Shown here: in pieces, positions 11,869-22,191 of the stretch
How positions within the stretch are numbered: position 1 is the stretch's first letter
Layout: the number at the start of each line of letters is the position of its first letter
NCBI RefSeq assembly: GCF_902459465.1
Contig: NC_047083.1
Location: 2,792,501-2,856,500, forward strand
Direction of reading: 5' to 3'
From: Asterias rubens
Lineage: Eukaryota > Echinodermata > Asteroidea > Forcipulatida > Asteriidae
Length of the DNA stretch: 64,000 bases
Translations under genes and position numbers: made by a program
Notes under the pieces: generated by a model
Databases searched by the model: none
Told to the model about the DNA's origin: nothing
Seen by the model: only the letters and a program-made list of their open reading frames with translations

Positions 11869-14800
11869 TCAGCATTTCATTGGTTCTGCTCCGAGTTCCT
11901 TGGCCATAGTTTCCTAAAATTACGAAAACACCAAAATACGAATTACTACAAATACATTGGAGGCACCGGCAGCATATTGCGCCACAGCAGCTTGTAAACC
12001 ATTACATGATGCTAAAAGGGGTAGGTCCCACATACCTTGCACGAAAATACTGTATGTTGAAGCCCCTTGAGCGTCACTGAGTGACGGTTATGAGCCCTTT
12101 ATAAAAATCCACTATTGTTATTATCATTTCTCATCTTACCATTTCATGGATGAGGTTACGATGGTAGAATACTCCACCGTCTGCATCAACTTTCTTCATG
12201 TGTTTCCTTTCTGGGTCGCCTGCTACAAGGACTTCCGTCTCCCCTTCTGCCTAAAGTTTGCAGAAAGCAAAACTAACGATTGGAACAGAAAAGCTACAAG
12301 AGTTCTTTCATTAATAAGCAAGCAACAGGAGTACTAAACAAAACGGAAAAAACACAACAACTGTTTCAGTGTGAAAGATCTGAATTATCAAATTCATATC
12401 AGTAAAATTCTACAGAGAAATATTTCTAGGCTTGGAATTTGTCTCTAAAAAGGCAAGGCTACTTTCATTTTGCAATAAGATTATTATAAAATGAATTGAA
12501 ATAGCTTACTGGCTCAGTGTTTCTGCATTCCCCCATGAGAGTTGACATGCGCTGCGGAAAACCAGGAGCAAAAGCCTCTGGATCAATGGCAATAAAACAC
12601 TGCCCCTAGAAAACAAAACGGTGAAAAACTATATTAAAAAATGATTTCAAAATCGTATTTTTAAAATAAGTTCTTTCTCTAAACTTTACAGAAACATTTA
12701 TAATTTGAAAAACTAAATTAAAAATGGTTTAATATCGTACTTTAAAAAAAAACATTAGGTCAATATCATCAGGATGATCAATAAACAAGATCAATAGCAT
12801 CGTAAAAATCAATCAATAATAGATCAATAGCATTGGGAAGATAAGTAAAAAATGAATCATCAAAACATTAATAAAATCAATCAAAAAGATCAATAGCATA
12901 AGGAAAGTCAATACATATTGGATCAATAGAGAGGATTGATTAAATCAACAAATAAGATGGATAAATGGAAATTTGCATTGGGGATAAAGAATATTAATTT
13001 TTGATTTAACCCATTTAGTAAACACAGATGTGTGTGAGCACTGTATACTCAGTACTTTCCATAGCTGTGTGAAAACAATATCACAGGCTTATTATTCGGA
13101 TGGGATTCAAACCCACGACCGTTGCAATCCTAGAGCAGTGTCTTACCAACTAGACCACTGAGATTGCCTGGTAGCTAGAGGCAGTTTGAATCAAGATTAA
13201 ATCAAAATATTGAGAGTAACGGTTAAACACTTCATGGATATTTATGCTTACCAAATTAGCCTGGGCATCTGTTTTAGCCTTCCATTTCCTTACGAAGGGA
13301 CCAAAGTTAGCTCCCGCCATTATACCACACATGACTTCGACCATCATACCTAGTCCATAACCCTGAAACAATAGAATAAAAAACAATTAAAAAAGGCAGT
13401 TATTGTGAGCTCTTCCCGTCGTCACCCTACAGGGGTATACCCAGGATGACGACACCAAATGCGATTGTGGCACATCACCTCAATCTAAGTCACACCTTCT
13501 ACGATGCCCAGCCCTTGAGGAGCTGCCTTGAAGACCTGACGGCAGCAAACGAGAAGGGTTTGAGATGCGCCCAATCCTGGCCAAACATTTGAATAAGAAT
13601 AGATGATGGACTTGAAAGAAGAGTGGGCAAGGCTTCTTAGTTACATTCCTTATACATCAAGTTATTGTTTTATTAGTAAGACAGACGTTCTGAACTTTTG
13701 ACTGCCCAAAAATGCTACGACACACCCCTATGTTTTAACAACTCTATGTTCCGACCCACCTAAACTTTGCACCGACACAATCTACATGTTCCGTTACCCT
13801 TATGTTTCGATACCACTATGTTCTGATACCTCTATGTTCTGACACCCCTGTCTTCCGATACATGTGGTCAAAATGAAATTCCAATCTGTCTTTGAAGACA
13901 CTGGACACTATTGGTAATTGTCAAAGACCAGTCTTCTCATTTATATGCATAAAATAACAAACTTGCAAATATTTGAGCTCAATCGGTCGTTGAAGTTGCG
14001 AGATAAAAATAAAAGAAAAAACACCCTTGTGTTGTCTGCTTTCAGATGCTTAAGTTTTGAGACCTCAAATTCTAAATCTGAGGTTTTGAAATCAAATTGA
14101 AAACTACGTTCCTTCAGAGGGAGCCGTATCTCACAATGTTTTATACTATCAACAGCTCTCCTTTACTTGTTACCAAGTAAGGTTTTATGCTAATAACTAT
14201 TTTGAGTAATTACCAATAGTGTCCACTGCCTTTAAATGTGTCCACAGGGGAACTATCCCAAGAGCAAGGTCCAGATCAGGATGGATTTGGGCAGCACCAA
14301 TCTTACCTTGTATCCCCCAGAGGTTTCTGATCCGCCTACAGGCAACAATCCACCACCAGACAACACCTGCGACGCATCCAAAGTCTCCTACAAAAAAAGG
14401 GAAAAAATTGATTCAAAGATAGTAAGCATACCCGAGTAGAGCAGTTTTGACTAGATTACCAAAGCTGTAACTTGTTTTTATTTAAAGCCATACTACAAGC
14501 AATTTTCACTTTCTCCACTACTGAACCAGACCCAAAAGAGGTGAAAAATTGAGTTACAAAGCAGGGCCAAATTTCATGGCTCTGCGATCCCCTTTTTACG
14601 CTAATTGTGCAAGGCTAACAAGCGCCAAATTTCTAAGTAAGTGCCGAATGCCTAGTAGAGTACACTATGCATGCGCACAAGCCGAAATTCCCCGCTAACC
14701 TGCAAAATACACTTGACGTAAGCCTGGAATTCCTGCTTCCGCAAGCGCCACTTCTTTGCTCACAGTAAGCAAAGCCCACAAATTGGGCTCTGTACTTTAT

Positions 14801-17800
14801 CTTGATTGCTTTACCTACCTTTCCAGTGGCATCTGTTCCCCAACCATTAGGAATTGGAACTTGCTTCATGTTGTTCAGCTCTATCTAGACAGGTGAAGAA
14901 CATCAATAAAATAAATGTTAATTTCTTTTGTTATGCAAGTTGCCAGACACACAAGGCCTGAAGGCCACTTTAAGGTGTGGTCAACAATCAACTATTCTTC
15001 CAGGGGCCGTTGCCATCTACTCCTAGGGCTGAAATAGGGTTACCCCCTTTACAGACCATACGGAAGTAGGCTTGGGTATCAACCATCCGAGGCCTGGCTG
15101 GTAGAGCAGAAACAGTAACTCCCGGACTTAATAAAGGATACATTATTACAATATCATGTGGTGAAAGCAATTACTCACTGGACATAGTCAACCATTCTAC
15201 TGTCTGACCATTTAATATCAGCCACTGTGGTTTTGAAAGATAAATAAACCATTCAAGCCTGCAACATGATACATGTATCTTGGGGTGAATGAATCTACAT
15301 GGTATACAGTCAACCCTCCTACTGTCTGACCAATCCAGTTCTTTAATGATTGATAAACTATGCCAGCCTGCAGTAGTATATCATTGTTAAGGAACACATT
15401 GCCTTGAATCGGACAAGTTGGTCTATAAAAAGCGATTGTAACCGTTTTGTTAAAAAAAAGAAATGGTTGGATAAATGTTTTGAAAGTCCAATATACTGAT
15501 CCACACAAATATGCCTTGAAATTGCGTGGTTTTCTTTTTACTTTGCGAACTAGCACGGTCAGCCATTTATGGGAGACTCCCTTAAAAGGTTGACCGTGTT
15601 AGTCGACGAGGTAAAAGGAAAACCGTGCAATTTCGAGGCATGTTTGTGTGGATAATTGTATTCAACTTTTACAATATCTTTCAACCCATTATGCATTTTA
15701 TAACAAACGGTTACAAACGCTCTTCACAGACCAAGTCTTGTGGACTAGGTTGAGCCACCCTACACAGCCTGTGAGGTTGAGTGGTTTCAAATGGTTGGTC
15801 AACTCTTTGGAAAAATGGTACCAAGAGTGAGAGGGTTAAGCTCTTACCTTTCCCAAAGCCACGGTAGAAGTTGCCATGTCCAGCACAAAACTGTCGCCGT
15901 TTTCGGCTGGAGCGGTGACGGATATTGGATTTGTACCTAAGAGGGGCTGGGTAAAGATTAAAGATTAAATCAAATTTAAAAATATTTATTGTCATCATAA
16001 AAGCATGAAATCTGCCTTCCCTGTGAATTTAAAGGAGAATACATTCAAGTAAAGGCATAACAACAATAGACAACAAAAATACAATGTTACAAGTTAACAG
16101 AAACATTCAAATAAAAAAGAATGCGGGCATACTAACAACATGTTGGCAGCACCTCAAATCTCCTTCTTCTGTTTCGAGTGGTACCAACTGAGAGCACAAA
16201 ATGATATCTAACACCAAAACAAACTAACCTTTCTTGCACGAGTTGGTACGACCAGTGGAGATGTGTTTGTCATTGACATACCAACGAGGCCCGCTTCAGC
16301 ACAACGCATGGTATACCAACCTGCGATGCCATAATGGTTAGACCCTGTCATACAAAATAAAAAGTAAATATTTTTGATTAAAAAAAAAAAAAGTTCGGAG
16401 CATACAGTGCTAACACACATGGGTTTATATGGGTAAAACCAAAGTTAACGTTCTTCTACCCCGATGCGAATTTCCATCTATTAGAAAATGGAAAGCAAAT
16501 ACCTTCTCTAATAACAGGAAGTATGTATTTGGGCTTTTATTAACCAATTCTAATATAGCGCATTTTACAATATCAATGCCCTGGTCATAGGGCCAATAAC
16601 ATCCCTTTTAATGTTTCTCAGTACACAACCTGGGCAACAGTTAATATCGCTCCAAAGGCTTTTTCATTCACAATTTCAACCTCTGCCCTTGCAGGTTCCC
16701 ATTTATTCACCTGGGTGAAGAGAAGCAATTATTAGTAAAGTATCTTGCTCAAGGACACAAGTGTCACGACCGGGACTAACCACTACAGCCATGACACGCT
16801 ACAAAAATCTACTAAAATTAACGGCAATAAAAACTGACTTGGGTTCAAAAGTATAAAGCATTTTGAGAATCATTTCATTTTGAAGTAATGCGAAGACAGA
16901 AAATGATATAAGTTTTTTGATCACCTAAAAAGTTGAATTTGAGAAATGTTACCGTCAAAAATGTTTCTCAGATTGTGAACAACAAATACAAATTATTCTT
17001 CCTGTGGGTGCGTTCGTTTAGCTTCCCCAGGTCGACCCCGGTCTGCCCCGGTTCGTTCGCATAGCCCCCAGTGCCCTGCTTGTGGAGTGGGTCACTTGGG
17101 GGTGACCTGAGGTGCATGCCGTCACCACGAGAGGGCGAGTGTGATCGTTCGATTAGCTCTTGTCAGGGGCTCACCCGAGTGAGCACTGCAAGGTCGACCC
17201 AGGGAAGCTAACAAACGCACCCTGTAACTGCTGAATGAAATGCAAGCTGGTCTAGCTAGGGATCAAACTTGAGTCTAGCTAGACCAGCATGCACCTCATT
17301 CAATGCATACAGCGCGCCGACCGAGTATTTGCGATCAGGGGTGCGTTTTGGCAGCTGTAACCAATATTTGTTTCTGACGTCATAACCAAAACGGTAACCG
17401 AGCTCACAACTCGGTTATCGTTCAGTCTGAACAGCAGAACTAACGACCAACAACCGAAACAGTTTTTGGTTGGGGTCGCCAAAGCGCACTCCTACTCGGG
17501 CGCGCATGTTAGGCTTTGAACTAGGTGCATGCTGGTCTAGCTGGGGATCAAGTTTGATCTCTAGCTAGACCAGCATGCACCTTATTCCACAGTTAGTGCT
17601 TGCGCAAGGGGTATTGCCGAAAGGTCTATGGTGGCACTTAGCCTCCTCTGGTGTTCAATTTTAATGAAAGTTATTCCTGACAACCTTTTGCCACAACCAT
17701 TCCAATTCCAGCTTCCTTTGCTTTCTTGATGGCTAGATCCGTGCAGAATCGCCCGACAACGGGTCCGAGTACGTTGTTGCCGTCCACCCATGCTGTGCCT

Positions 17801-20800
17801 GCCATTTCTTTCAAGATCACTGGTTCTCCGTCCTTGGCAGTGGTGCCACTCTTCACATCGTCTACATACATTTCTGATGGGAAAATAAAATAGCAAAACT
17901 ATCATTTAAAGATTCCATACAGGCACATAGGCCTGATACTTCAAGGGGTTTTGAACTAAAATCGCAGGAAAGCATTCACAGCCTTTGAATGCTGTTTTCA
18001 TTGCATGCTATCATCATGAATGCTATCGCAGTCCTGCAGGAATGCTTTGCTTCCCTGCATGCTATAAGAACTGCTATCACCTTGCTCGCATGCTATCAGG
18101 AATCAGCTTGCTATGATAGCATGTGCATGCTACTCGCTGCTATGTGCATGCTGTCCACATGCTATTATAGCAGTCAAGTTTTGTAAGGGGATACTTCACA
18201 GAGGCCACGAAGGGGATTCGCCTCCGTTGCCTCCATGAAGTATCAGGCCTGACTTTGCATCCTTCATATAGGGTGCGTTCGATTAGCTTCCCCGGGTCGA
18301 CCCTGATCTGCCCTTGGTACTTTCGAATAGCTTTGACGTCATTCCAGGGGCGCACCCAGGTCAGCCCCAAGTGCCCTGCTTGTGGAACGGGTCACTTGGG
18401 GCTGGCTCGAGGTGCATGAAGTCACCATGAGAGGGTGAGTGATCGTTCGATTAGCTCTTGTCAGGGGCTTACCCGAATGAGAGCACCGCGGGAACGACAC
18501 AGGGAAGCAGCTTATCAAACGCACTCATAGGCACTAGTCCCTCTCCCCCATACCCCGCGGTTTGGGTACTAGTGATTACACTTACTGAGTCTGTTCATTC
18601 CATGGCTGAAGTGTCCCCGGTAGTCCGCACAAGTGAGCAGGGCAGACAAGTCCTTTGCATGGCTTGGTTTAGCACCGGCGGCCACCATGCTTCGTTGCAT
18701 GAATGCCGATGCTTCGTCAAGGGACACCAATGCATAGTCTCTGCAAAACAAAAACAGGTAAAAGAAAATATTAATGTTGGTTTTACGCACACACTTTATG
18801 AATGTTAGAGTTGTATACTCAGTACTGTCCCGAACCTCCCGAGTTCTGTGAAAAAAAATCACTAAGCATAATTACTTGATTAGATTCAAACCCATGACCT
18901 TTGCAATTCTAGTGCAGTGTCTTATAACAGCTAGACAAATGAGATTGACGGTAGCTAGAGGCAGTTCAAATCCTGCTTTAGCAGCGGTTACCACAATGAT
19001 TTACATGTAATATGTGTTAAATTTAACATCTATTAAACAGGTAAACGAAAGAGAGAGGGAGACAGAAAAAGTTCAGTGTGCTCACGATGCTTAAAATAGT
19101 GTGGTAGAACATCACTGGGAATGTGTAAAAAAGAAAAGTTTACCTTTGGTCTTTGGAACCGTTCGATTATTTTAATCATATATGTAGAAATGGAAATAGT
19201 TTGGTTCTATTCGAAATTTACTCAATGTCAGCCTCAACAAACAACTTGTCAGCCCTCACCCCTTCAAGATAAAAGCAAATTTGTTTAGTCGTCATACAAG
19301 CTTGTATTTACACCGTTTTTCTCACAGACAATGATCACAGTTTATACAAACTCAACCGAAACCTGGCATTTTTTGAACTTTGTACATTTACACTTTGCTT
19401 TCAAGCTTTTTTTTGTATTTGTTTAAAGGAACACGTTGCCTTGGATCGGGCGAGTTGGTCTATAAAAAGCATTTGTAACCGTTTGTTATAAAATGCCCAT
19501 GATGTCTGAGTAGCAGTATCACAACAAATGCATATGGGTAGTAGAAAGATGTGGTAAAAGTAGAATACAATGATCTACACAAAAAATGCCTCGAAATTGC
19601 GTGGATTTTATCTCGTCGACTAACATGGTCGGCCATTTATGGGAGTCATGGCCGACCGTGTTGGTTCGCAAAGAAAAAGGAAAACCACGCAATTTCTAGG
19701 CAAATTTGTGTGGATCGTTGTATTCTACTTTTAAAACATCTTTCCAACCATATACATGTATATGCCTTTTATAACAAACGGTTGCAAACGCTTTTTTTTA
19801 GACCAACTCGCCCGATCCAAGGCAATGTGTTGTTTTAAAGGGTCTACAGTACATGCTTTTCCAGACATACTGTACATTGCAAGCATGACAAAAGTGTTGT
19901 ACTGTACCTAAGTCTACATCTGGAAAAATGGCCACCTGCAAATGTTGGTGCAGGCCATGGGGTGTCGGAACACAGGGGTGTTTGGGTTGTCGGAATATAG
20001 AGGTGTCGGGTCGGAACATGTGTCGGAATATAGGGGTGTTGGAACATAGGGTGTGGGAATATAGGTTGAGTTGTCGGAACATAGCCTAGGGATGTCGAAA
20101 CATAGGGGTGTCGGAATATAGAGCAGTCACCATTTTGACAACTCATCAATTGGTATTCCATGCACCATGCTCTGCTAACCCATTGTGTCTGTGACCTACA
20201 CGCTAGAGGGCTAGGGCTTTAGGGTTTTGGTTAGGGTAGGGTGAGGGTTTTGGTAAATGAAAAGGAAAAGTTTCCATATGGCGCTACCACTTTTTCATTC
20301 GATATGAAATAATATAGGCCTAGTGTCTAATTTACCTCAATGAGATTTCCCTTTTTGTAAAAATAAGTGAAAAAGTGGTGGCGCCATGCGGAAAGTTATC
20401 TAATGAGGATAACTTTCCGTATGGCGCCACCACTTATTCACACATTTTTTACAAAAAGGGATATCTCATTGAGGTAAATTAGATACCGTACTATATTATT
20501 TCATAGCGAATGAAAAAGTGGTGGCGCCATACGGAAACTTTTCCCATTATTAACAGAGTTTCCTTTTCAGTTCATAACACTTTTTAACAGTAAATAAAAT
20601 ATTCCTAATTCTAAAAACAAAAATGGCAGATTGGCAGGATTAAGTGTTTGTGCAGAACATTTTCAAGCCATGAATGAAAAATATCACTCAGTTCAGAGTA
20701 ATAAAGTCATTTTTAAAATTAAACATTTTTTTTTTAAGTAATAAAGAAATTAACAATTAAAATAAAAACATTTGTTAATGTTATTTTAATGAATTTAAAA

Positions 20801-21317
20801 AATAGTTAATGGCCTGACGTTTCGACCCTAGCAGAGTCTTTCTCGCAGAGAAATAATATATAAATAATATTTATTATAAATAAATAATATAATTATTGTT
20901 TTTCTATTTAAAAAAAAATTAAAGTTTTTCCTCCATCCATGACCATGGTGTTAATTTAAAAAAACATATTCCTAAAAACGTTTTGTTTTGTTTTGTTAGA
21001 ACGCTAAAATACACACACATGAACGTTTGGATAACATTCCGTATGGCGCCACCACTTTTTCACTAATTTTTACAAAAAAGGATATCTCATTGAGGTAAAT
21101 TAGATACTATATTATTTCATATCGAATGAAAAAGTGGTGGCGCCATACGGAAACTTTTCCGAACGTTTTAGTAACGATAAAACACACCGGCCGGCCATGC
21201 GCGCGAGTCGATCCCGAATGCCGTAAAACTGGCTCTCAAGCCCCACGGCAAAGCCACGGTGCACGCACCACGGACGGCAAACTCTTCGGACTTTCACACT
21301 TACCCGTTAGTTGCCAT
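11869..21317 (-). CDS. Ldh_2-family NAD(P)-dependent oxidoreductase (malate/lactate dehydrogenase, YjmC-like), minus-strand paralogue
   Basis: Exons: 21317-21304, 18740-18586, 17873-17685, 16344-16229, 15946-15848, 14884-14819, 14387-14307, 13362-13252, 12605-12510, 12250-12140, 11913-11869. Together they give 1083 nt, a 360-residue protein ending EPMKC then TGA, about the usual family length. Exon 1 codes only MATNG (last codon split). Family signatures: [13 protein letters not shown] (catalytic-type His51), [27 protein letters not shown] (His123), [33 protein letters not shown] and [13 protein letters not shown]. The family uses NAD(P)H with 2-hydroxy acids such as malate, ureidoglycolate or sulfolactate; the substrate here cannot be told. 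It is probably cytosolic. It lies head to head with a paralogue of identical exon plan; exon 8 is one codon longer here. Introns are full of foldback repeats and SINEs. Confidence 0.92.
11975..12125 (+). repeat. tRNA-derived SINE (family K), 3' part
   Basis: Contains CCATTACATGATGCT, GTAGGTCCCACATACCTT and GAGCGTCACTGAGTGACGG, as in the near-complete copy at 35.0-35.4 kb. It ends 15 bp from the exon at 12140-12250. Confidence 0.7.
13005..13195 (-). repeat. tRNA-derived SINE (family L)
   Basis: On the minus strand it has an A-box-like AGTGGTCTAGTTGGTAAGAC and a B-box GGGTTTGAATCCC, as in a tRNA-derived pol III promoter. Related copies: 18.8 and 52.0 kb. Intronic. Confidence 0.7.
13725..13865 (-). 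repeat. Irregular short repeat of TATGTTCCGACACC type
   Basis: Six or more spaced variants of CTATGTTCCGACACC. The same motif occurs in reverse complement at 19955-20125, in another intron of this gene. Confidence 0.6.
13894..14234 (+). repeat. Family A foldback element
   Basis: Ends CACTGGACACTATTGGTAATTG and CCAATAGTGTCCACTGCC, about 340 bp. It ends 72 bp before the exon at 14307-14387. Confidence 0.85.
15185..15388 (-). repeat. Satellite-like repeat, two units
   Basis: Two units, each with CTACTGTCTGACCA and TATGCCAGCCTGCA-type words, related to the 31.7 kb array. Intronic. Confidence 0.6.
15389..15745. repeat. Family B foldback element
   Basis: Starts AAGGAACACATTGCCTTGAA. The two arms with GCGTGGTTTTC and GAAAACCGTGC enclose an inverted TGGCCGACCRTGTTAGTCGAC core, and a GGTTACAAACGC end remains. 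The right terminus is degraded. Related to 19.4, 38.8 and 46.7 kb. Confidence 0.8.
16610..16800 (-). repeat. tRNA-derived SINE head (family K), diverged
   Basis: Contains TCTTGCTCAAGGACACAAGTG and a B-box-like GGTTAGTCCCGG on the minus strand, matching the heads of copies at 36.8 and 55.3 kb. Confidence 0.5.
17006..17222. repeat. Family C foldback element
   Basis: Ends GGGTGCGTTCGTTTAGCTTC and AGCTAACAAACGCACCC. The interior has GTGCCCTGCTTGTGGAGTGG and GATCGTTCGATTAGCTCTTG. Other copies: 18.3, 28.0 and 54.3 kb. Confidence 0.85.
17229..17645. repeat. Composite foldback with two CTGGTCTAGCTAG hairpins
   Basis: Two hairpins (17238-17296 and 17520-17585), each with arms GCTGGTCTAGCTAG and CTAGCTAGACCAGC, flank a palindromic segment with GTATTTGCGATC. 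The element stops about 40 bp from the exon at 17685-17873. Related to 62.97-63.26 kb. Confidence 0.7.
17930..18255. repeat. Foldback element filled with GCATGCTAT words
   Basis: Outer arms AGGCCTGATACTTCAAG and GAAGTATCAGGCCTGA enclose about 200 bp in which ATGCTAT or GCATGCTA recurs more than eight times at irregular spacing. Intronic. Confidence 0.65.
18271..18525. repeat. Family C foldback element
   Basis: Ends GGGTGCGTTCGATTAGCTTC and AGCTTATCAAACGCAC. It lies 60 bp from the exon at 18586-18740. Confidence 0.85.
18805..18985 (-). repeat. tRNA-derived SINE (family L), diverged
   Basis: Shares GTATACTCAGTACTGTCC, GATTCAAACCCATGACC and GGTAGCTAGAGGCAGTTC with the 13.0 kb copy. Confidence 0.6.
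19424..19840. repeat. Family B foldback element, full-length
   Basis: Ends AAAGGAACACGTTGCCTTGG and CCAAGGCAATGTGTTG, about 415 bp, with a central inverted GGCCATTTATGGGAGTC. It lies in intron 1 of the minus-strand Ldh_2 gene. Confidence 0.85.
19955..20125 (+). repeat. Irregular GTGTCGGAACATAGGG array
   Basis: About nine variants of TGTCGGAAYATAGG. The 94- and 105-codon minus-strand frames here are products of the array. Confidence 0.7.
20264..20395. repeat. Family D foldback element, copy 1
   Basis: Arms TTTCCATATGGCGCTACCAC and GTGGTGGCGCCATGCGGAAAG enclose ATCCCTTTTTGTAAAAA-type sequence. It forms a near head-to-head pair with the next copy. Confidence 0.85.
20406..20544. repeat. Family D foldback element, copy 2
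   Basis: Arms AACTTTCCGTATGGCGCCAC and GTGGCGCCATACGGAAAC, in inverse order to copy 1 only 11 bp away. Confidence 0.85.
20808..20850. repeat. Family Q half-element (ACGTTTCGACCCTAGCAGAG)
   Basis: Shares the GACGTTTCGACCCTAGCAGA word with the palindromic element at 30.05-30.14 kb. Confidence 0.5.
21030..21160. repeat. Family D foldback element, copy 3
   Basis: Arms CCGTATGGCGCCACCACTTT and AAAGTGGTGGCGCCATACGG. It ends 144 bp downstream of exon 1 of the minus-strand Ldh_2 gene, inside intron 1. Confidence 0.9.
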
Positions 21318-22191
21318 TGTGTACGACGACGAACTTCTCCACCCTTTTAACCTGCAGAAACGTAAAATTATGCTTGGTGGGAAGAGTTGATGCATCTACT
21401 AGTTGGGGAAAATTAGCACAGCCTCTTTTACCGTTTCTACTATTTCTACTAAATACTTTTCTATATGATATTTTGCAGACGACCTACTACTATAAAATTG
21501 TGGGGCGGCGAGGGGGTTTGGGGACTGCGCGTTGGATGGATGGGACGTGATTCTACTGCTAGCCTTGATTGCGGTAAGCTGCTTACAAGTACAACACATA
21601 GGGATAGCGCAAGACAGCGTGTTGCTAGCCCAGATGTCACAAGGACAGCCTTGAAATAAAGGCTACGCCGAACCTTTACGCCTACTTTTCGTGTTTTACC
21701 CAAACCCCAACTATAGTTGGGTGATCCCAACTCAAAAAGAGTTACGCCCAACTACAGCTGCAAACGTTTTATTCGTACTTGGGCAGAGTGCATTTTGCGT
21801 AATCTCAATTTGGGTGGATTAACTATGCTTCGGCCCACTTGGAGCCATGGCCAGTTTTAGGATCACAGGGGTCAGCTTCTCGTCCGTTTGGTTAGTTGGC
21901 CTGGGTGGGCGTAACCTGACCCCAGTCAGCCATGCGTGCAGTTGTTGTTTACTGTTCACCAAAAACAGCTGATCCACTGGGAAAAGGAATTCATTAACGA
22001 AAGCTTGCTACAATGCTATGCTACAGTTGTTAGTTTGTCTTTATTTTCACTTTCAGAACTTTGTTGTTTAGCAACGACTGTCAAACTCTGAAGTCAAAGT
22101 CCAACTTTTGTTTAAACAAAAACTAAAGTTAAACAATCAGACAGCATTATAATATTATTACCGCACCACAGCACCGGCACCAGCAATTCCA
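21318..22191. promoter_or_regulatory. Probable bidirectional promoter region of the Ldh_2 gene pair
   Basis: The 874 bp between the two start codons must hold both 5' UTRs and core promoters, unless upstream non-coding exons exist. I see no clear TATA box. A TTTCTGCAG at about 21354-21362 on the minus strand could be an acceptor for such a 5' exon. None of the window's repeat families lies between 21318 and 22191, unlike the flanks. Confidence 0.5.
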
